Of a stretch of 64,000 bases of DNA, positions 22,884-36,107 are shown piece by piece. The first letter of the stretch is position 1; the number at the start of each line of letters is the position of its first letter. The stretch spans positions 122,533 through 186,532 of the forward strand of contig CANNZV010001056.1 of assembly GCA_947561585.1 (NCBI GenBank). The letters run 5' to 3'. Position numbers and translations under genes: made by a program. The DNA is from Caprella mutica (lineage: Eukaryota > Arthropoda > Malacostraca > Amphipoda > Caprellidae). The notes below the pieces were generated by a model. That model was not told the origin of the DNA and did not search any database. It was given only the letters and a program-made list of their open reading frames with translations.

Positions 22884-24808
22884 CTCATATTTGGGCTTTT
22901 GAATAACTTCTATTTGCACTATTGGGGAGATATACTTGGGCTAATGGGGACTTATTTTGGTCTTTTTGTTGACTATATATGAGCTTTGGAAAGGAATAAT
23001 ATTTCAAAATGTCATATTGATGTGATTTAATAAAGCTGTATAAATCATCCAATAATAATGTACAATGGCAGATTATCAATCAATTCACATACAATTACTT
23101 TTTTTACTTTTTTATATTCCTTGTTTTTACTTCACAGTCTGAAGAAGAGCACGGCATATCATTGAGCTCATTTCAGTTCTTCATTTAAAAGATAAATGAT
23201 ATCGATGACAGTTTTCAGATACGTAAAATGCACATTTCTTTTCTAACACCACATACAGTTAAATTGAATCTGCTAGTTAAATTCAATTTGGAAAAAAATT
23301 TGTGTACGTGTTTTAATATTCCGTAGACATATTTATATTTTGGTCTTGATAAAACATAGATATAAAACATGATAATTGCAGCTTTCTATATAATTCATGG
23401 AGCAAATATTATAATTTGGAAAATTTTGTTTTTGGTTATCTCGACTATTATGTTTACCTAAACTCTAGGATAAAAGAGCACAATATTTGTACCATTTTTC
23501 TTCTTATTACCATCATATCAACAAATTAGTTAGTGCCTCAATTGAGTCATCAAAAAGGTGTCGAATATTTATTTTTCACTGTATATTGCGTTACTTTGAT
23601 ATATTTTAAATATTTGACTTTCTACATAAAAATTCCCTTTTTATTTCCAAGACTTGTTTCATTTTCTTGTCAAAACTAATGAGTTATTCTCCATTTGTTT
23701 AGTATGCTACCCAATAAATTGTGAATTAACATTTACTTTATCAATTTTTTATGAGAATTCATTTAATTTTCTTTAGACTGAATTAAAGTCCAGTTATTTA
23801 TTCTTAGTTTTTATCACCAAAAAAATTATAATTGGGATGGGATTAAAATTTTACACATTTATTTCTATTTTTATGTGTGAAAATATTCAAATTATTTTAA
23901 AACAAAGAAGAATGTTCCTCTCTATATATTAGGTATTAATAAACTGTTTTCAAATTTGTATCAAAAATTCATCATTGCATCAAAATTGAAATATTTTATA
24001 TTATTATTGTATATAATCTCTGGATTGAATATAAAATAATGCAGTATTTTACTCTTTATTATAGGCATTGTTATAATAAATTTTAAATTTTTCGTATATT
24101 ATCAATTAAATGTTATGCGATGTGTATTGTATATATCTGACATATTTTAGGAAATAGAAGCAGTTCTATAATAAATTGTCGTTAATTTCAATACATTTGT
24201 CTTTCAATTTATTTACAATGAAAATAACATAACATCCTGAGCATACTGCAATTGCATACGAGTGTTTAAAGGTGTAGCTTTGATTTGCTAACTCCTTTGA
24301 CTTTGTTTGGGGTATTTACATACTGTGTTGGAATTAATGGGACATGTGAACATTTGCCGTACATTTCAGCTCTACGAACACATCATACGAAGATGTCTTA
24401 ATTATTCATACTCCAATTATGTAAACAAGTGAGTGGAACGAGTGAGAATAATCACAGAGAGAAAATTCCTTATAGCGTAAGCTTTAATTTATAGAAAATG
24501 AAATAATTCAGCTCGTTGCAAATAGGGACCTCACCTGTAAACTTTTTGTCAAACATTGATATTATTTGGAAAGTTAATTGATACAATGATACAATTGTAT
24601 TGAATAAAAAGAGATATTGTACAGGTACATAAATCCTAAATAAACAAGCCCTTATATAAGATCCACTACTTGAGTGAATCTTTTCAGGCTTAAATAATAA
24701 AGGGAAAACATATAAATTTATAATTTCATTCATGGTAACACACATAATTAATAAATATTTCTGCAAATAAACAGTTAACTATTACAATTTCTACAGTAAA
24801 TGACTGAG

Positions 24809-25036
24809 CTAATTTCCAGCTTTATATGAATTTAAGTAATGTTTTTTTAGAGACCTCTTGAATATAGAAAGAGATGTGCTATTCTTAACATCAGTAGGCA
24901 GAGAATTCCACAATCGAGGACCAGCAAACATAACATTTTGCCTGGATAACGTAAGTCGTGGGTAATTGTACAACAGATCACCTATCTGTCTGGTTTCATA
25001 AGAATGGGCTGGCAAGTTAAATGAGTGAAGGTTCAA
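24809..25036 (-). pseudogene. 3' fragment of a non-LTR retrotransposon (LINE) polymerase ORF
   Basis: The minus-strand frame of 75 residues ends YLNSYKAGN. It contains SYETRQIGDLLYNYPRLTLS and GPRLWNSLPTDVKNSTSLSI, then FKRSLKKHYL. The pattern (R..GDLL.YPR..LSR.....GPRLWNSLP......S...FK..LK) is the well-known C-terminal signature downstream of the reverse transcriptase domain in LINE ORF2 proteins. No RT catalytic YADD block is present upstream, so this is a 5'-truncated or decayed remnant. It lies in an A'-specific insertion (about 24.36-25.5 kb) missing from copy A. Confidence 0.7.
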
Positions 25037-25927
25037 TTGAATGAAATTCGAAAACGTTTATGATTATTTCGTATTCAGGTTTTCACGCAATACTATAAAT
25101 TTTAATTCTGATGATTTTATTGCTTATTTTAGACCATATCTTTCAACTAACTTTCACTCACATTATAATGTATCCTCAGACTTTTTAAAGGAACCAATGT
25201 CAGATTTTAGATTTGAGAAACTGCTTAAAAATATATATATACTAATTTCAAATATTTAATTTAACCTTTGTAATGTATTTATTCTTCAAATTACGATGAA
25301 ATTTAGGGAAATAAAGAGAATAAATAATAAATATGTTAAGAGACTGAAATTATATATTATATAACTTATTTATGGAGATTCAGAACTGTTATCCTAAACT
25401 AAATCTTTTGAAATCATTCCATGTATTTTGTGAATTGGTTGCAAATTATTTTCCTCTAACAACATCGATGTTAATTTTTGTAGCAACCAATTCATGCATA
25501 TCTGATGTATGTTTCAAATTATTTTAATCGGAGTATTGAAATTGTTCTTTGATATTCCAATATTCCCATCGCATTCTTGGCGCTCCTTTTCACGTTCCCT
25601 TTCCATTTATAGAAATATATAAGAACATTTTTCAATTCCAGATAAATCTGGAAGGTAGGTCTCAAATAATTCAAAGCTCCAGAAAATCTCTTTTTCTGTG
25701 TAGGTCGATATACGAAGATAGAAATGGATATTGTGAATACTAATATTTCAAATATCGATATTTCAAATATAAAATATATTATATGTAGAAATATAATTAT
25801 TAATTCTACCGAAGATGTACGTAATAAAAATATTTAAGTACTAATAGAAATATGAACGAAAATGATTTGAAAGTACATATTAGTTTAAAATGAAAATGAA
25901 AGTATATGATAATAATATGAATCAGAT

Positions 25928-27344
25928 GGTTCTAGGTAAATTCCCCTGCGAAAAATTCCACCACGGAAATTTCCACCAGGTAAGTTCCACCGCTGGTAAG
26001 TTCCACCATGGAAAATTCCACCACGGAAAGTTCCACCAGGTAAGTTCCACCGCTGGTAAGTTCCACCACGGAAGATTCCACCGCATAATATTGGATTTCA
26101 TTTACAGGAGGTATAACATCTAATATTAACTTATTAAAAGAAAAATGTTTTTTTGTGGTAACAGAACAACATTTCATTAGTTAGAAATATAAGAAATTAT
26201 TGGAATATGTTATGTTAAGTCAAGAACTAAGAGATAAACTAAGGCGAACATACGAAATAATAGACAGATCAAACGATCTTTTAAATATGAATCAATTAAT
26301 TTTTTATTAAAATTTACGTCGTGGAAATTCAACAATAAAGTTCCACTGCCCCATGCAGTAGATTCCGTTTGATTCTCCTTTAAACATATATATGTTGAAA
26401 CTGAAATTTAGGATAATATTTTGTTTGTAACATAAATTATTATATTTTATATATATTATCTATAACCCAAGTTTTTAAATGTACCAATATATATTTCAAT
26501 TTAAATCAGCGACAATAAAAGGTGGAATTATTGAATTTGACTCGTACTGAAATAAAATGTTTAATTAGTATCGATATGTTTTAATTTAAAAAGAAAAATT
26601 ACAAAGCTGAAACTTTCTGTAGCTGTTTAATAATCTCTTTTGAAACTATTACGAAATAAGTTTAAATATGATGTGTTTCAACTAAATTTTGAAAGTAAAG
26701 TTAAGCAAGTAAATTGCGGTACATTAACTAGCTTCGACCTAAAACCACAGACATACGAATAAAAATCATAAATTCAAAACTCACATAAGATATATAAATC
26801 ATAACACGTAAAGAGTTTCTTTTGATATGTAATATCTTAATATAAATTCGGTTCACCATGTCTCTGATTTAAATTGACTCTAAAGAAATAGACATTAAAA
26901 AAATACTTGTCATATTGCTGTTTAATATTAACCTTCTCAATAATGAAACATAACAAAATTTATTTTGATATCAAATATTAAAATCTGAACTATAGTGTTT
27001 CTGTTGATAGATTCGAAAAGCTAAATTTACCAATGTTGCCACAGGTTGGTGTTCCAATACTAGCGTCATAGTCTGTCACTATTAAAATGTTTAATACCTA
27101 TATATGATGCATTATCAATTGTTTTATTTATTTATAATTATCAATTACCTAGACTTAGAAATACATTATAAAATAAACTGTTTATTTATACTGTTCATTC
27201 GTATATTTTTTCAAAACGGTGGAATCTTCCGCGGTGGAATTTTCCACATCTTGCATTTAACGCCGGTGGAATCTTCTGCTGTGGAATCTTCCTGGTGGAA
27301 CTTTCCGCGATGGAACTTTCCGCGGTGGAATTTACCGGCCACGG
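25928..27344. mobile_element. 1417-bp nonautonomous DNA transposon with 8-bp target duplication and inverted iterons
   Basis: It is flanked by AATCAGAT at 25920-25927 and 27345-27352. Copy A shows the likely unoccupied site (aaacagat near 9232). The left end carries about nine TTCCACC iterons (25951-26083) and the right end about seven inverted GGTGGAA iterons (27219-27331). GGTAAATTCC occurs near both ends in inverted orientation. The middle has no transposase; open frames over the iterons are repeat artefacts. An 8-bp duplication fits hAT-like or P-like insertion, but the termini do not allow a firm family call. Confidence 0.75.
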
Positions 27345-28229
27345 AATCAGATAGTTGGTTAAGATGGAAATATATGAAAAATATTGTACAAGCTAGAAAA
27401 TTGAAAATGTTTCAAACTCTTTTATTATAATTTCTTAAAGACATTTTTTTTTTCATTAACAACATGAAAAAATTAAATCTTTACATATTTTTCTTTTTTC
27501 TTTTGAAAAATGAGAATGAATTTACAATTAATTTGGTGAATTTCACTTAGAAACGTAATCATTATTCTGTTCTCAGATACTGTATATTATTGTCAATTAT
27601 TTGATTATTAGAAATTATTTAAAATTCGTGCTAAATAAATACGGGGAATATTAAAATTAGTTTCAATTATAAAATTAATATTTTGTTATTTGTTTTTGAG
27701 CATTAGTTTGTATATCAAAAAATTATTTATAATTGCAAATGAGCTTCCATGAATATTAAAATTTCAATAAAATTATAATGAAATATTTAATTGACTTCAT
27801 TCATAATTTAAGATTTTCATTTTCTGATGAATTTAGACGGCGATATATTTTGTAAAATGAATATTTTTATTACAATCAGTGGTTAATAACCAGATTGCAA
27901 GTCTCATCTCACTCACAATCATTTGATGATTCGACACATATCCAAATTTCTAATTATTCCACAACTCATTTGATTGCGATACCAATCTGTTATTTAATTC
28001 GAAAATTTGATTCGAAATGGAATTGAATGCTAATTAGCTATAGATTCAAAACTTATTTCTATATATTTAATTTTCAGTATAAACAATTTTAATGATCTCA
28101 TTTGATAATGAATTCAATTCAAAAACTTTCAACATGATGCATGGTTAAAAAGTAAAAAATAGTTCGTCTATAATTATAAACTTCTGAAGTTCTTTTGACC
28201 CTAATTGAGTGAGTTACAAATTAGAAACG

Positions 28230-28319
28230 ATGGAGAAATTGAGTGGAGGTAATATGCGTTATGGTGGAGCTGCTGAAGATGCTTTGATAATTAATAAAGT
28301 GTTGGAAATGGTGAAATAG
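28230..28319 (+). CDS. Conserved 29-codon small ORF, copy A'
   Basis: It begins MEKLSGGNMRYGGAAEDAL and ends MVK then TAG. It is the same length and frame as 10022-10111, with five residue changes at most by eye plus a different stop codon. The upstream flank is also conserved but carries a small indel just before the ATG (acaaattagaaacg against ataatgaaacg). The indel lies outside the frame, which is mild support for selection on the frame. The third copy (A'') does not extend this far. Confidence 0.35.
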   Translation: MEKLSGGNMRYGGAAEDALIINKVLEMVK

Positions 28320-28818
28320 AAAGTAGATCGTAAGATGACACTAATTATCTGCCTTCTTTCTAATGTCTATTGAATTATATAACTCATATAAAACTTTGAT
28401 GTTAATGCTATTAAATACATTATATTGAATACTGCTGGGAATAAAATAAAAAGGTTTAATCGTTCCACTGTCATGGCTCAAAATATATAAGCTTCTTTGT
28501 TTTATTATAAAAAACCTAATCTGTTAAATTAAAGAAAGTTGAAGTAAATTATTATTCATCGCTTTAAAATATCACGAAAATTATTTTGAACACTTTTTCT
28601 TAATGCCGACAATAATACGAATTTCATATTTCGTATTTAAAAATTACTAACATCTAATACTTTAAATATTTCCTATCTTATACATTGTTTACACATTTTC
28701 ATTCAACAGTTCCATTCATACTTTCATTCATACATAAAAATGCAAATATAAAACTTTACTTACAATTGTAAAATGGTTTAATCAACGTATACCCACTTGC
28801 TAAAAATCATCAACCGTT

Positions 28819-29281
28819 CTGCAATAGAGTTATAATTGGTCCGCAATACCTCGCTGTTGGTGCAAAAGTGATGGCCGTTTCTTAGGGTATTGCACATTAA
28901 ATTCACAGACACAATTTTAGCGTCACTTCTTGATAACACAGTTCAGTATTTTGAAGACCAGGACATTGTTTTGATAAGGTGATGATAGTGAAGAAGTAGA
29001 GTGGTACTTAAAGAGAGATGTGACACTGAATGTTTGTCAATCGTGCTGTTGTTGCCTGTTGACGCTGAATAAAATGGATCTGTTTGCTAACAGTTCTATC
29101 CATGGACTGTACGGTAATTAATTCACCAGCATGGCTATTTTTAAGTACGTTATCGCACGTAAGGCAGTGATATTGATAGACCTGACTACTGAATAGAATG
29201 GCATTGAAAATACCTAACTAATAACCGCTATAATGTGTTATGCAGAGGGGGATTCCAAATTGTTTAAGGCACAGTGTACAA
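28819..29281. other. Highly conserved triplicated block U1, copy A'
   Basis: About nine substitutions and one 2-bp indel separate it from copy A over the central 410 bp or so. Private differences include gttggtgc for gttagtgc, ttgcac for ttacac, gataac for gatagc, gtactt for gtagtt and attcacc for atttacc. It lies 500 bp downstream of the conserved small ORF, the same arrangement as in copy A. Confidence 0.75.
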
Positions 29282-29931
29282 ACAAAAGAAATAGTAAAAA
29301 AACGAGATGTTCTGTGTAACGTAAAGTCATAAAAACACTTTGAAGATCAAATGTGTTAGAATGTACAAATTGTACAACTATTGCCATTTTATGTAAACTG
29401 TAATACATGTATTCATTTACACAAACTGCTATGCATTATTTTTTTATTTCATTCTGTTAATTGTCATGTTGACGTCATATTCACAGAGCACGCGCTTCTC
29501 AGCACTATTTAATGATTATTCTTTAGACTGTGAATTAATTCGTTAGAGTTCATACCTTATATAATTATAATATTATGATAACTAAATATAACATTGTTGG
29601 TAGGTGCTATAAGCAAAATAAAATACCCATTTAGTTTTGGGGTAATTATCCAATATGTACCTTCTTAATTAAGTGTTCAAATACAAAGTATGAAATCCAG
29701 TTGAGACATACTTCATAAAGTAGAATGTTAGGACTAAGCTGGAATTATAGATTATCGATGAATTATGAAATGTATGAAAAAACGAACCAATTACATGCAT
29801 TGGATGCAAATATTTTGTTAATTTAAAACATTAAATTGTAAGGAATCTAACATTTCCATCAAATACGATATTCGCTTCAAATTAACAAATTACATGCAAT
29901 TAAATAAATAAACTCCTAACTATTTTTTGTT

Positions 29932-30305
29932 CATGTGCATCATAAGGCACAGCGAAATAGAATTAGTAATCCCATTAAAATGGAGAGGATAGACGATATC
30001 TTAACGATGAAAGCTTCCTTTGAAATTAATTATCTAATTAATGCATGCATGAATTATTATCTAGAGCAGTGATATCTAAATACCTTGGAAATTAAATCAA
30101 CCTTTGAAAGTTTCATGGAAGGTTGGTCTTACCTTTCATTTGATGCTAAATATTACCGAGATATTAATTACCTAATTGAATAATGTGTACCTGAAGAGAT
30201 AAAATGATGGTAATTAACCGTACACGATATTAAATAGTTTCATCAGATTAATAATTAAAGAGCATGCTCTTATGATATATTTGTACAAACTGTTTGATAA
30301 ACGTT
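29932..30305. other. Conserved block U2, copy A'
   Basis: It has the same order of landmarks as 11393-11760, at about the same distance downstream of U1, without the local 15-bp duplication. No reading frame spans it. Confidence 0.65.
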
Positions 30306-30865
30306 AATTATTATAATTAATCATTGTTTGACAAACATTTATAATTATTTCTATTGTAATAAAATTTATTCAAGAAAATACTCATATATACCTGATCATA
30401 TGTCATAAGAATAAGACATAGAAACATAATTAGTTTTCGAATTTACTTTTTGACAAAGAATTTTCGAACATATTGGATCTCTTCAAACTCCATGTTTCAG
30501 TGTTTGACAAGGTAGATAAATTAAAATAGAGTTAAATTAAACGAGTTTGACAAACACTTAAACGGAGTGTTCGATATTCTGCATAGGTGTGAGTTAAGTG
30601 CAATTAGATGATGTGCACTGGTAGAGTGCATACCTATATAAAGGACATTGACCTCCAATAATCTATGGGCCTTGCCCTTTGACCTGTTCGTCCCCAAATT
30701 CTATTTAAATGGTTCTTGGATAATGACCAATCGTCCCACCAAATTTCATGCAAATTACACAATCTGGTGAGTCCTTTATAGTAGATTATGTCGGGATCCG
30801 CTTACATAATCTTCGCCGGGTTAAACACTACCTCCCTTTTGGATACATAGATTATAATTAAGTAA

Positions 30866-33600
30866 ATAAATCATATATTTTATAAGTAATTCAAATGTCA
30901 GTGTAAAAAAGTATTGTGAATTAGCAAAATATAATTATAATATTAAGCCACTTATTGCGACTACTTATGACTAAATAATTATAATCATGAGGGTTCAAAG
31001 CATTAGTGACATATGTGTTATCTAAGAAAATAGCAATCTGATTAATATATTATCAATGTTCATAAAATAAATAAATGTGTAATTCATTTCGTTGTAGAAA
31101 GTTTTTATTGATGTATTCAAATTTTCAGGCTAAATTAATACGAAGTTTAATTATTTCGCCAAATGTCTGTAAAATATAAATCATAGAAACAGTAAAAATG
31201 ACTGAGACTCTATACCTATTTTCGCAATGCTATTGGGAATACATCAAATCGACGACAAAAACATTGCGAAAAAACATAAATCATACTCTTGTAAATGTGT
31301 GTATTTGAAAATCATAGTATTTTTAAAATGAAAAAAAGTATATTACATATTCTAAAATAAACATGTCTACTCTATTTAAAATGAATGTTTTTAATATTTT
31401 TGATTTAAAACTATTGAATTACGATGATACATATTCCTAAATTCATCTAAAATTCAAAAACATGATGCGTTAGCTATAATATTGAAATATAATTTAAAAA
31501 AAATTCTATACAAGAATATGTTAGTTAATCTTTGTATTGATACCAAGGCATTAAAAATTTAATTAATGCCTTAAATCATTACCTACCTTCTCCCTTTACT
31601 TTTTTTACTGATTATAAATTTAATGTTTTGATAATTTAAAGTGGCCGTAAATTAATGCTATTCAATACAACATTGAAAGTTATTCGCAATCTGACTAAAT
31701 AATTAGTCACTGCAACTAAGTAGCATAATAATCCATAGGAATAACCATGTGTTCTATTGTATAGAAAGTACAGAGCAGATCATTAGTAATTACTAGTCAA
31801 TTATTGAATATAATATGCATTATCCGCTAGAACATATAGAGATGGAGCAGTGTGAAGTACTATAAGTTACCTACCACATTCACTCCATTGAACTGCTGAC
31901 CTCGATGTTACTTTAGTTAATTCCTGTTCGATAATATCTCACGTTAATTATTATGTACTGGCTTGAAGCCTTTAATTGGAAATCAATTAATGTGAAGACC
32001 AGTGATTTATTCACAAGTTTCTCTTTGGAGCTATAAAATAATGGAGTTTTACGATATATAAATGCATGGTATGAGGAATATGGATTTTAATATTCAGTAG
32101 CTATATTATTTCAGTGAAAGAAGGTATTTGATAGAATTTTAATTTTAATATTATTTCATTTTCAGAATGTATTTATATACTTTTAAATTCTGCTAATTTT
32201 TGAAATGAAAAAAATGAATTCTTATTTGCATAAATATGATATTTTCTAGGTTTATTTAAATACATTGGAGTTATATATTTTATTGTTTTTCTTACAATGC
32301 TTTATGATGATGAATAATTGAATATACGTCACACGGAACTGAATACCACAAACTGTGATTGGAAAGCTCTCTCTTATAAATTAATAACAAATCATTTATT
32401 GAAAAAAATTGAATTCGAAAAAAGAAAGTAATGAACCAATTAACGATGATTTTTTCACCCTATAAAGTATAAATGATCGAATGGGAATTTTAATTATTTT
32501 ATGATAAATAATGTTTACGTATAGAGTGTATAATAGCATTCATTGTGTGAAATTAATTGCAGTTTTATCTTATACACAATGGATGTTTTTCCATGATCTT
32601 CAGTGTTTATTTTATACAATGATCATTTCTTTTTCCTTCCATTAATTTGTAAGGAAAAATACACAATGGTTGATTAATTTTCCATTCTTTTATGCTTACA
32701 AATATTATTGTGACTGTCACATGTATCTGATGGTTTGAAAATAATTTAAAAAAGGTCTAAATAATAGGTCTACTTATGAGCTGAAATTTATTCTGTACCT
32801 CATTAATTTTTGGGGTTCGATACTATGTTTATTTTATTAAATTTAAGTTTTCATTATCACATTAAATTAGTCTGGTGAAGCAAATATAGGCGAAAAGTGG
32901 ATTTTTTTTAGGAAACCTCATTCTCTGTAAAGCCGTTAGATCACATTTTAATTATTTAAGTTACAAGTTCCTACCTAGCAATAATATAATCTCTCTGTAA
33001 CAAACTCTACACAGTCTATTTGTATTTACATTTCCAGGTAACATTAGAGTCCAAATACATAATGGATTATTAATCCTAACAATATCCTGCTATATATTGC
33101 CACTTCTGATATCTATTTAATCCATGGAAAGTAAATGGTTGAGTATAATCCTTTTCCGTGCAATATTCATTTGAAATCTAGTTGGAAAAAACTATCGGAA
33201 TTCAGTTTGTATCAATTTATTTTCACATATTCATATCATTTTTTAAATATTCAGTTCGATTTTTGAATATCCAAAATGAAACTTACAATTTGTGCACTTT
33301 TCAATTAGGTATTAAGAATGAATCACAGATATTTGAAATTAAAATCTTTGTGAAATGATTATGAATTTAAAGTGTAACAGCTATGTTTGTGAATGATGAC
33401 TCTATCATGATAAGAAATGAAATTTTCTAATTTTAATCGATTTAAATTTCTGATGTGTTTGTGACGAACTTACAAGGAATTAATGTACCCATAAGATAAA
33501 AATTCAAATTTGGGATCCAGATTAATAATTGAAAAATATATTAATCGAGTTCACTAGCGAAAGTTATATCGGGCCCATAGAAGATCACGTGTGCAGCTTT
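30866..33600. other. AT-rich DNA, no gene seen
   Basis: The sequence is single-copy within the window. All frames are closed by frequent stops, and no arrays or element ends were noticed. Confidence 0.5.
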
Positions 33601-33618
33601 TTACTCTCCTGTCTCCAC

Positions 33619-33735
33619 AGAATAACTTTCTCCCTGGCTAGCAGCTCTGGCTACAGCAGATCTAAGGCCTGTATTCAAAGGGAAGTAGAATTGGATCAGC
33701 AGAGACAGGGACTTAAAATTGGTATTTGGTTCTGA
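33619..33735 (+). other. Exon-like island with strong 3' splice site
   Basis: A pyrimidine-rich tract (ttactctcctgtctccacag) forms an excellent acceptor ending at 33618 or so. The following sequence is clearly richer in G+C and open for about 38 codons (ITFSLASSSGYSRSKACIQ, then REVELDQQRQGLKIGIWF) to TGA. A possible donor (ATTG followed by GTATTT) lies near 33720. No domain is recognised. It could be a real or alternative exon on the plus strand, or a fragment of an old repeat. No partner exon was identified in the window. Confidence 0.3.
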
Positions 33736-33775
33736 CAACTTTAAGACTATATTTTAACGCATGCCTTCTGCTTAA

Positions 33776-34613
33776 GGGGACCATTCCCGGGAAAAATGGC
33801 AAAATTTAAGAAAAAAAATTTATTGTGTAAATAGTTGCTTCTTAACCTTCTATTAGTGTGTGCAAAATATCAGAGCTCTCATGTTACTCTAATCCCCTAT
33901 GGAGAGGGAGAAAGGGGACCGGGGAGTAGGGAGTCAATATCTACTCTAAAAACCAACTCTCAGCCAATTATAATTCGTAATAATTAATTATCTCGCTATA
34001 TCTGGTATCTAACGTGACAATAATCAAGTGCACACTAAGGTATGCCCCTCAGTTACCTGCTAACCTTCACAGGAGTCGTATGCAGCGTGTCAGATTATCA
34101 AACTTTGAATGGAACTTTCTATTAGTTCAGAGATCTAAAAATCTTGTAATTCAAAAGCCTAAGGTGTTTACAATTTTGAAGTTACGGCATTGCGATTTTT
34201 TGCATTCGATTCTCCCCGGAATTCTCTACAAATTCTGGAAGAGTTTTATAGAATTTTCAAATTATTTTTAAAAATATTGAATTTTGAAATTTATATTATA
34301 TTTCAATTTTTTTTTTACTAAAAATTTCAATAATTCGAAAACCAATTCGAAAAATCAAAAAACGCTTCTACAGTTTGTAGAGAATCTTGTGGAGAATCGA
34401 ATGCAAAAAAACATAATGTCATAGCTACAAAATTGTAGTATCCATTTATTAATTTACACACTGTTCGAAATTCGAATAACTCGTTTTCTATGGGTCGATT
34501 CAAAAAATGTCACGACACAAAAACATCTTGGAATTCATTTTATATATGTGAACAAAGTTTCACAACCGTAGCTTCAATAATAAAAAACTTTTCAAAATCT
34601 GGGAACGGTGCCC
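33776..34613. mobile_element. 838-bp TTAA-flanked element with long imperfect inverted repeats (piggyBac-like MITE)
   Basis: TTAA at 33772-33775 and 34614-34617 flanks ends GGGGACCATTCCCGGG (left) and GGGCACCGTTCCCAGA (right, read inward). Further inside, tttttgcattcgattctcc and attctctacaaa are repeated in inverted orientation (about 34195-34232 and 34377-34406), so much of the element folds back on itself. Exact TTAA duplication and GGG/CCC termini are typical of piggyBac. There is no transposase inside, so it would be nonautonomous. Confidence 0.65.
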
Positions 34614-34619
34614 TTAATA

Positions 34620-36100
34620 AAACAGATACAGGCAGACTCCAACAATTTCTAAGTAATTGTGAGGTACGATTTTTGATTTAAAGCGAGTATTCCTGTATAT
34701 CTCTAATAATGTACCAAAAAACTTTCATTGAAATATTTCTGATCTAAGATAACTTTTTCTTTGTTTATTTAGCTTAATGTTTGAGTATTGATTGAATCAG
34801 AAAATTGGAAATATTTTAAAAAGATATAAATCATTTTGAATATAAATATTATTACAATAACAATTCCTCGGCTATTACCACATCGTAGTTATAGCATACA
34901 CTTAAAACTTGTGTAAAGCTGCTTACATGAATTTCTATAGCTAAAGTATATTCTCAGTACATATTGACTAAGCTCTCATTTAATGGACATTATTTACGTT
35001 AGTCCAATTTATTTTTCTTCTGACAGAAATCATAACATGGTATAACATCTTATTTCAAATGTTAAGATGTTTGCTTATATATAGATATCTTAGAGCATTC
35101 ATTTATGTAGTAGATCAGCAGTTTATTGATAGTAATGTTTTGTATCGGTGCACCTGAAATGTGAAAATTATAATTGTTGGTTATGTTTAACGATTTTGAT
35201 ATTTGCTTAATCGTTACTACATGGTATTTGTGATCAACTTATAATTACCGTACTAATCTGTTTGAAATTTGACATTTATAAGAATTATTGAAAAATATTT
35301 GTGAACTACTTACTTATATAACTAATTCAAGTGTCTAATATAAGTGGAATTAATGAATCAATGAATCAAACCATTGACAGTATATTATCACTTCAGATAT
35401 TGATTAAAGTGATTACAGATTACCAATATTGAGTGTCATTATATCATCTATAACGAGTGATGTTTATATTTTGATCTAATAAGTTATTGGTTTACAATAC
35501 CGAGGTGTTCCTTCACCAGTAATTGTATCTCCGTAAGTACAATGTTGAACAACAATGGATCTCTTCAGCAACTTCTCCTCTTTGACTTTGGATAGTATAT
35601 GAAATATTAAGTATATATCATATTTGTATACACTTTCAATTATTTTGATTATAAATTCTCTTTTCTTTTAACGGATCGCTATCTATAGGAACAGGGAACA
35701 ATATACAATTATCTCGAAGTTTTTCAATATATTTTGAAAGCATGTTTATAGTATATGCTTATATTACTATTCCGTTGTTTTAAAGCCTTTTTTTCGTATT
35801 ATTGATGCCCTAGTCTTAAATATATCCAATAATTAGTTGGTTTAAAGAATAATGTTTAATATCTTTTTACACAATTGTTATCTTACCTTATAAATATATT
35901 ATAAATTCAGTATTTCTAATACTTAGCTATTTCCTTAAAGGAAAAAAAATCTTCAAATATATACCAAAAGTGTTCCAATTCACTTTATTTACTTCAGATG
36001 GAACATTCGAATCAATTTGTGTTCATTTTCAGATGATGTAGTTATAGGTTTGGTTTGAAGTTCTATCAGAGCTTCTCACCTACAGAGTGAAGTCAAATCC
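34620..36100. other. AT-rich DNA, no gene seen
   Basis: All frames are closed, with no element ends or tandem arrays, before the 43-bp satellite begins. Confidence 0.5.
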
Positions 36101-36107
36101 TGTCACT

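Larger units (their letters stand above)
18985..30865 (+). repeat. Segmental duplication, copy A'
   Basis: This is the direct-orientation partner of 1-12245. It opens with the same text as the window start (tgaagtttggc near 19040 against 8). It carries later insertions missing from copy A, including the LINE fragment region (about 24.36-25.5 kb) and a 1417-bp DNA element. It lacks the mariner element found in copy A. Reciprocal presence and absence of these elements dates them after the duplication. The left end cannot be fixed, because copy A is cut by the window. Confidence 0.85.

Noticed and set aside
25890..26177. Overlapping open frames on both strands with His/Gly or Val/Glu repeats
   Set aside because: They come from TTCCACC iterons at the left end of the 1417-bp element.
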